Below are positions 33,953-34,011 of a stretch of DNA of 34,011 bases, one piece after another (positions within the stretch are counted from its first letter, which is position 1; each line of letters begins with the position of its first letter). The notes beneath the pieces were generated by a model. That model saw only the letters and a program-made list of their open reading frames with translations, had not been told where the DNA came from and did not search any database. The DNA is taken from positions 1 to 34,011 of the forward strand of contig CAINMU010000005.1 in assembly GCA_903850885.1 (NCBI GenBank), read 5' to 3'. Position numbers and translations under genes: made by a program. The stretch is from an uncultured Opitutia bacterium (GTDB lineage Bacteria; Verrucomicrobiota; Verrucomicrobiia; Opitutales; UBA953).

Positions 33953-34011
33953 AGCAGCAGGGTGGAAAGATAGCCAAAAGGCCCCCTCCCGACGGTCAAG
34001 GTTAGATGCCG

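Overview
The window looks like a chromosomal segment of a Verrucomicrobiota bacterium, most likely of the Opitutae type, although Planctomycetota is not excluded. The reasons are co-occurring families largely confined to those phyla (PSCyt1/PSCyt2/PSD1, DUF1501, DUF1587-DUF1595-DUF1592-DUF1588-DUF1585, DUF1552), several Cys-type S1 sulfatases, many Tat-type leaders, GC-rich coding sequence and weak Shine-Dalgarno sequences. The taxonomic call is inference.

Layout. (1) 1-3404: the 3' end of a tRNA-Ser, two different sulfatases on the + strand, a structured intergenic repeat, and then a 29-bp near-copy of the tRNA-Ser 3' end, so the sulfatase pair is bracketed by an att-like duplication. (2) 3417-5632 (-): a membrane-anchored VWA-like protein and an unrecognised Tat-leader protein with a very acidic middle; the latter has a promoter overlapped by a perfect palindrome at its start codon. 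(3) 5739-20533 (-): about 15 kb of same-strand genes for envelope or extracellular work. From the upstream end these are a multihaem DUF1592-type protein with its DUF1552 partner, a metallophosphatase plus a sulfatase, a TPR/O-GlcNAc-transferase-like protein, a PSCyt1/PSD1 protein with its DUF1501 partner, and gamma-glutamyltransferase. (4) 20828-31751: a type II secretion system in two convergent blocks, gspC-like-G-H-I-J-K-L-M on + and gspD-E-F on -, with stop codons only 2 bp apart. (5) 31926-33952: an unrecognised 176-aa gene, rmuC, and tRNA-Ala(CGC) on -.

How the genes fit together: the sulfatases, phosphatase, GGT and cytochrome-like proteins all carry export signals, and the neighbouring secretion system could deliver some of them to the surface or medium. 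This fits breakdown of sulfated polymers, but no substrate, glycoside hydrolase or transporter is visible, so the link is contextual.

Most notable points: every junction in the gspG-M block is a 4-bp start/stop overlap except gspI/gspJ. There the gspI frame overruns gspJ by 200 bp after a tandem-repeat tract, and a -1 shift would restore the same 4-bp overlap. The first gene of that block is a candidate divergent GspC. No CRISPR array, transposase, integrase or rRNA was seen.
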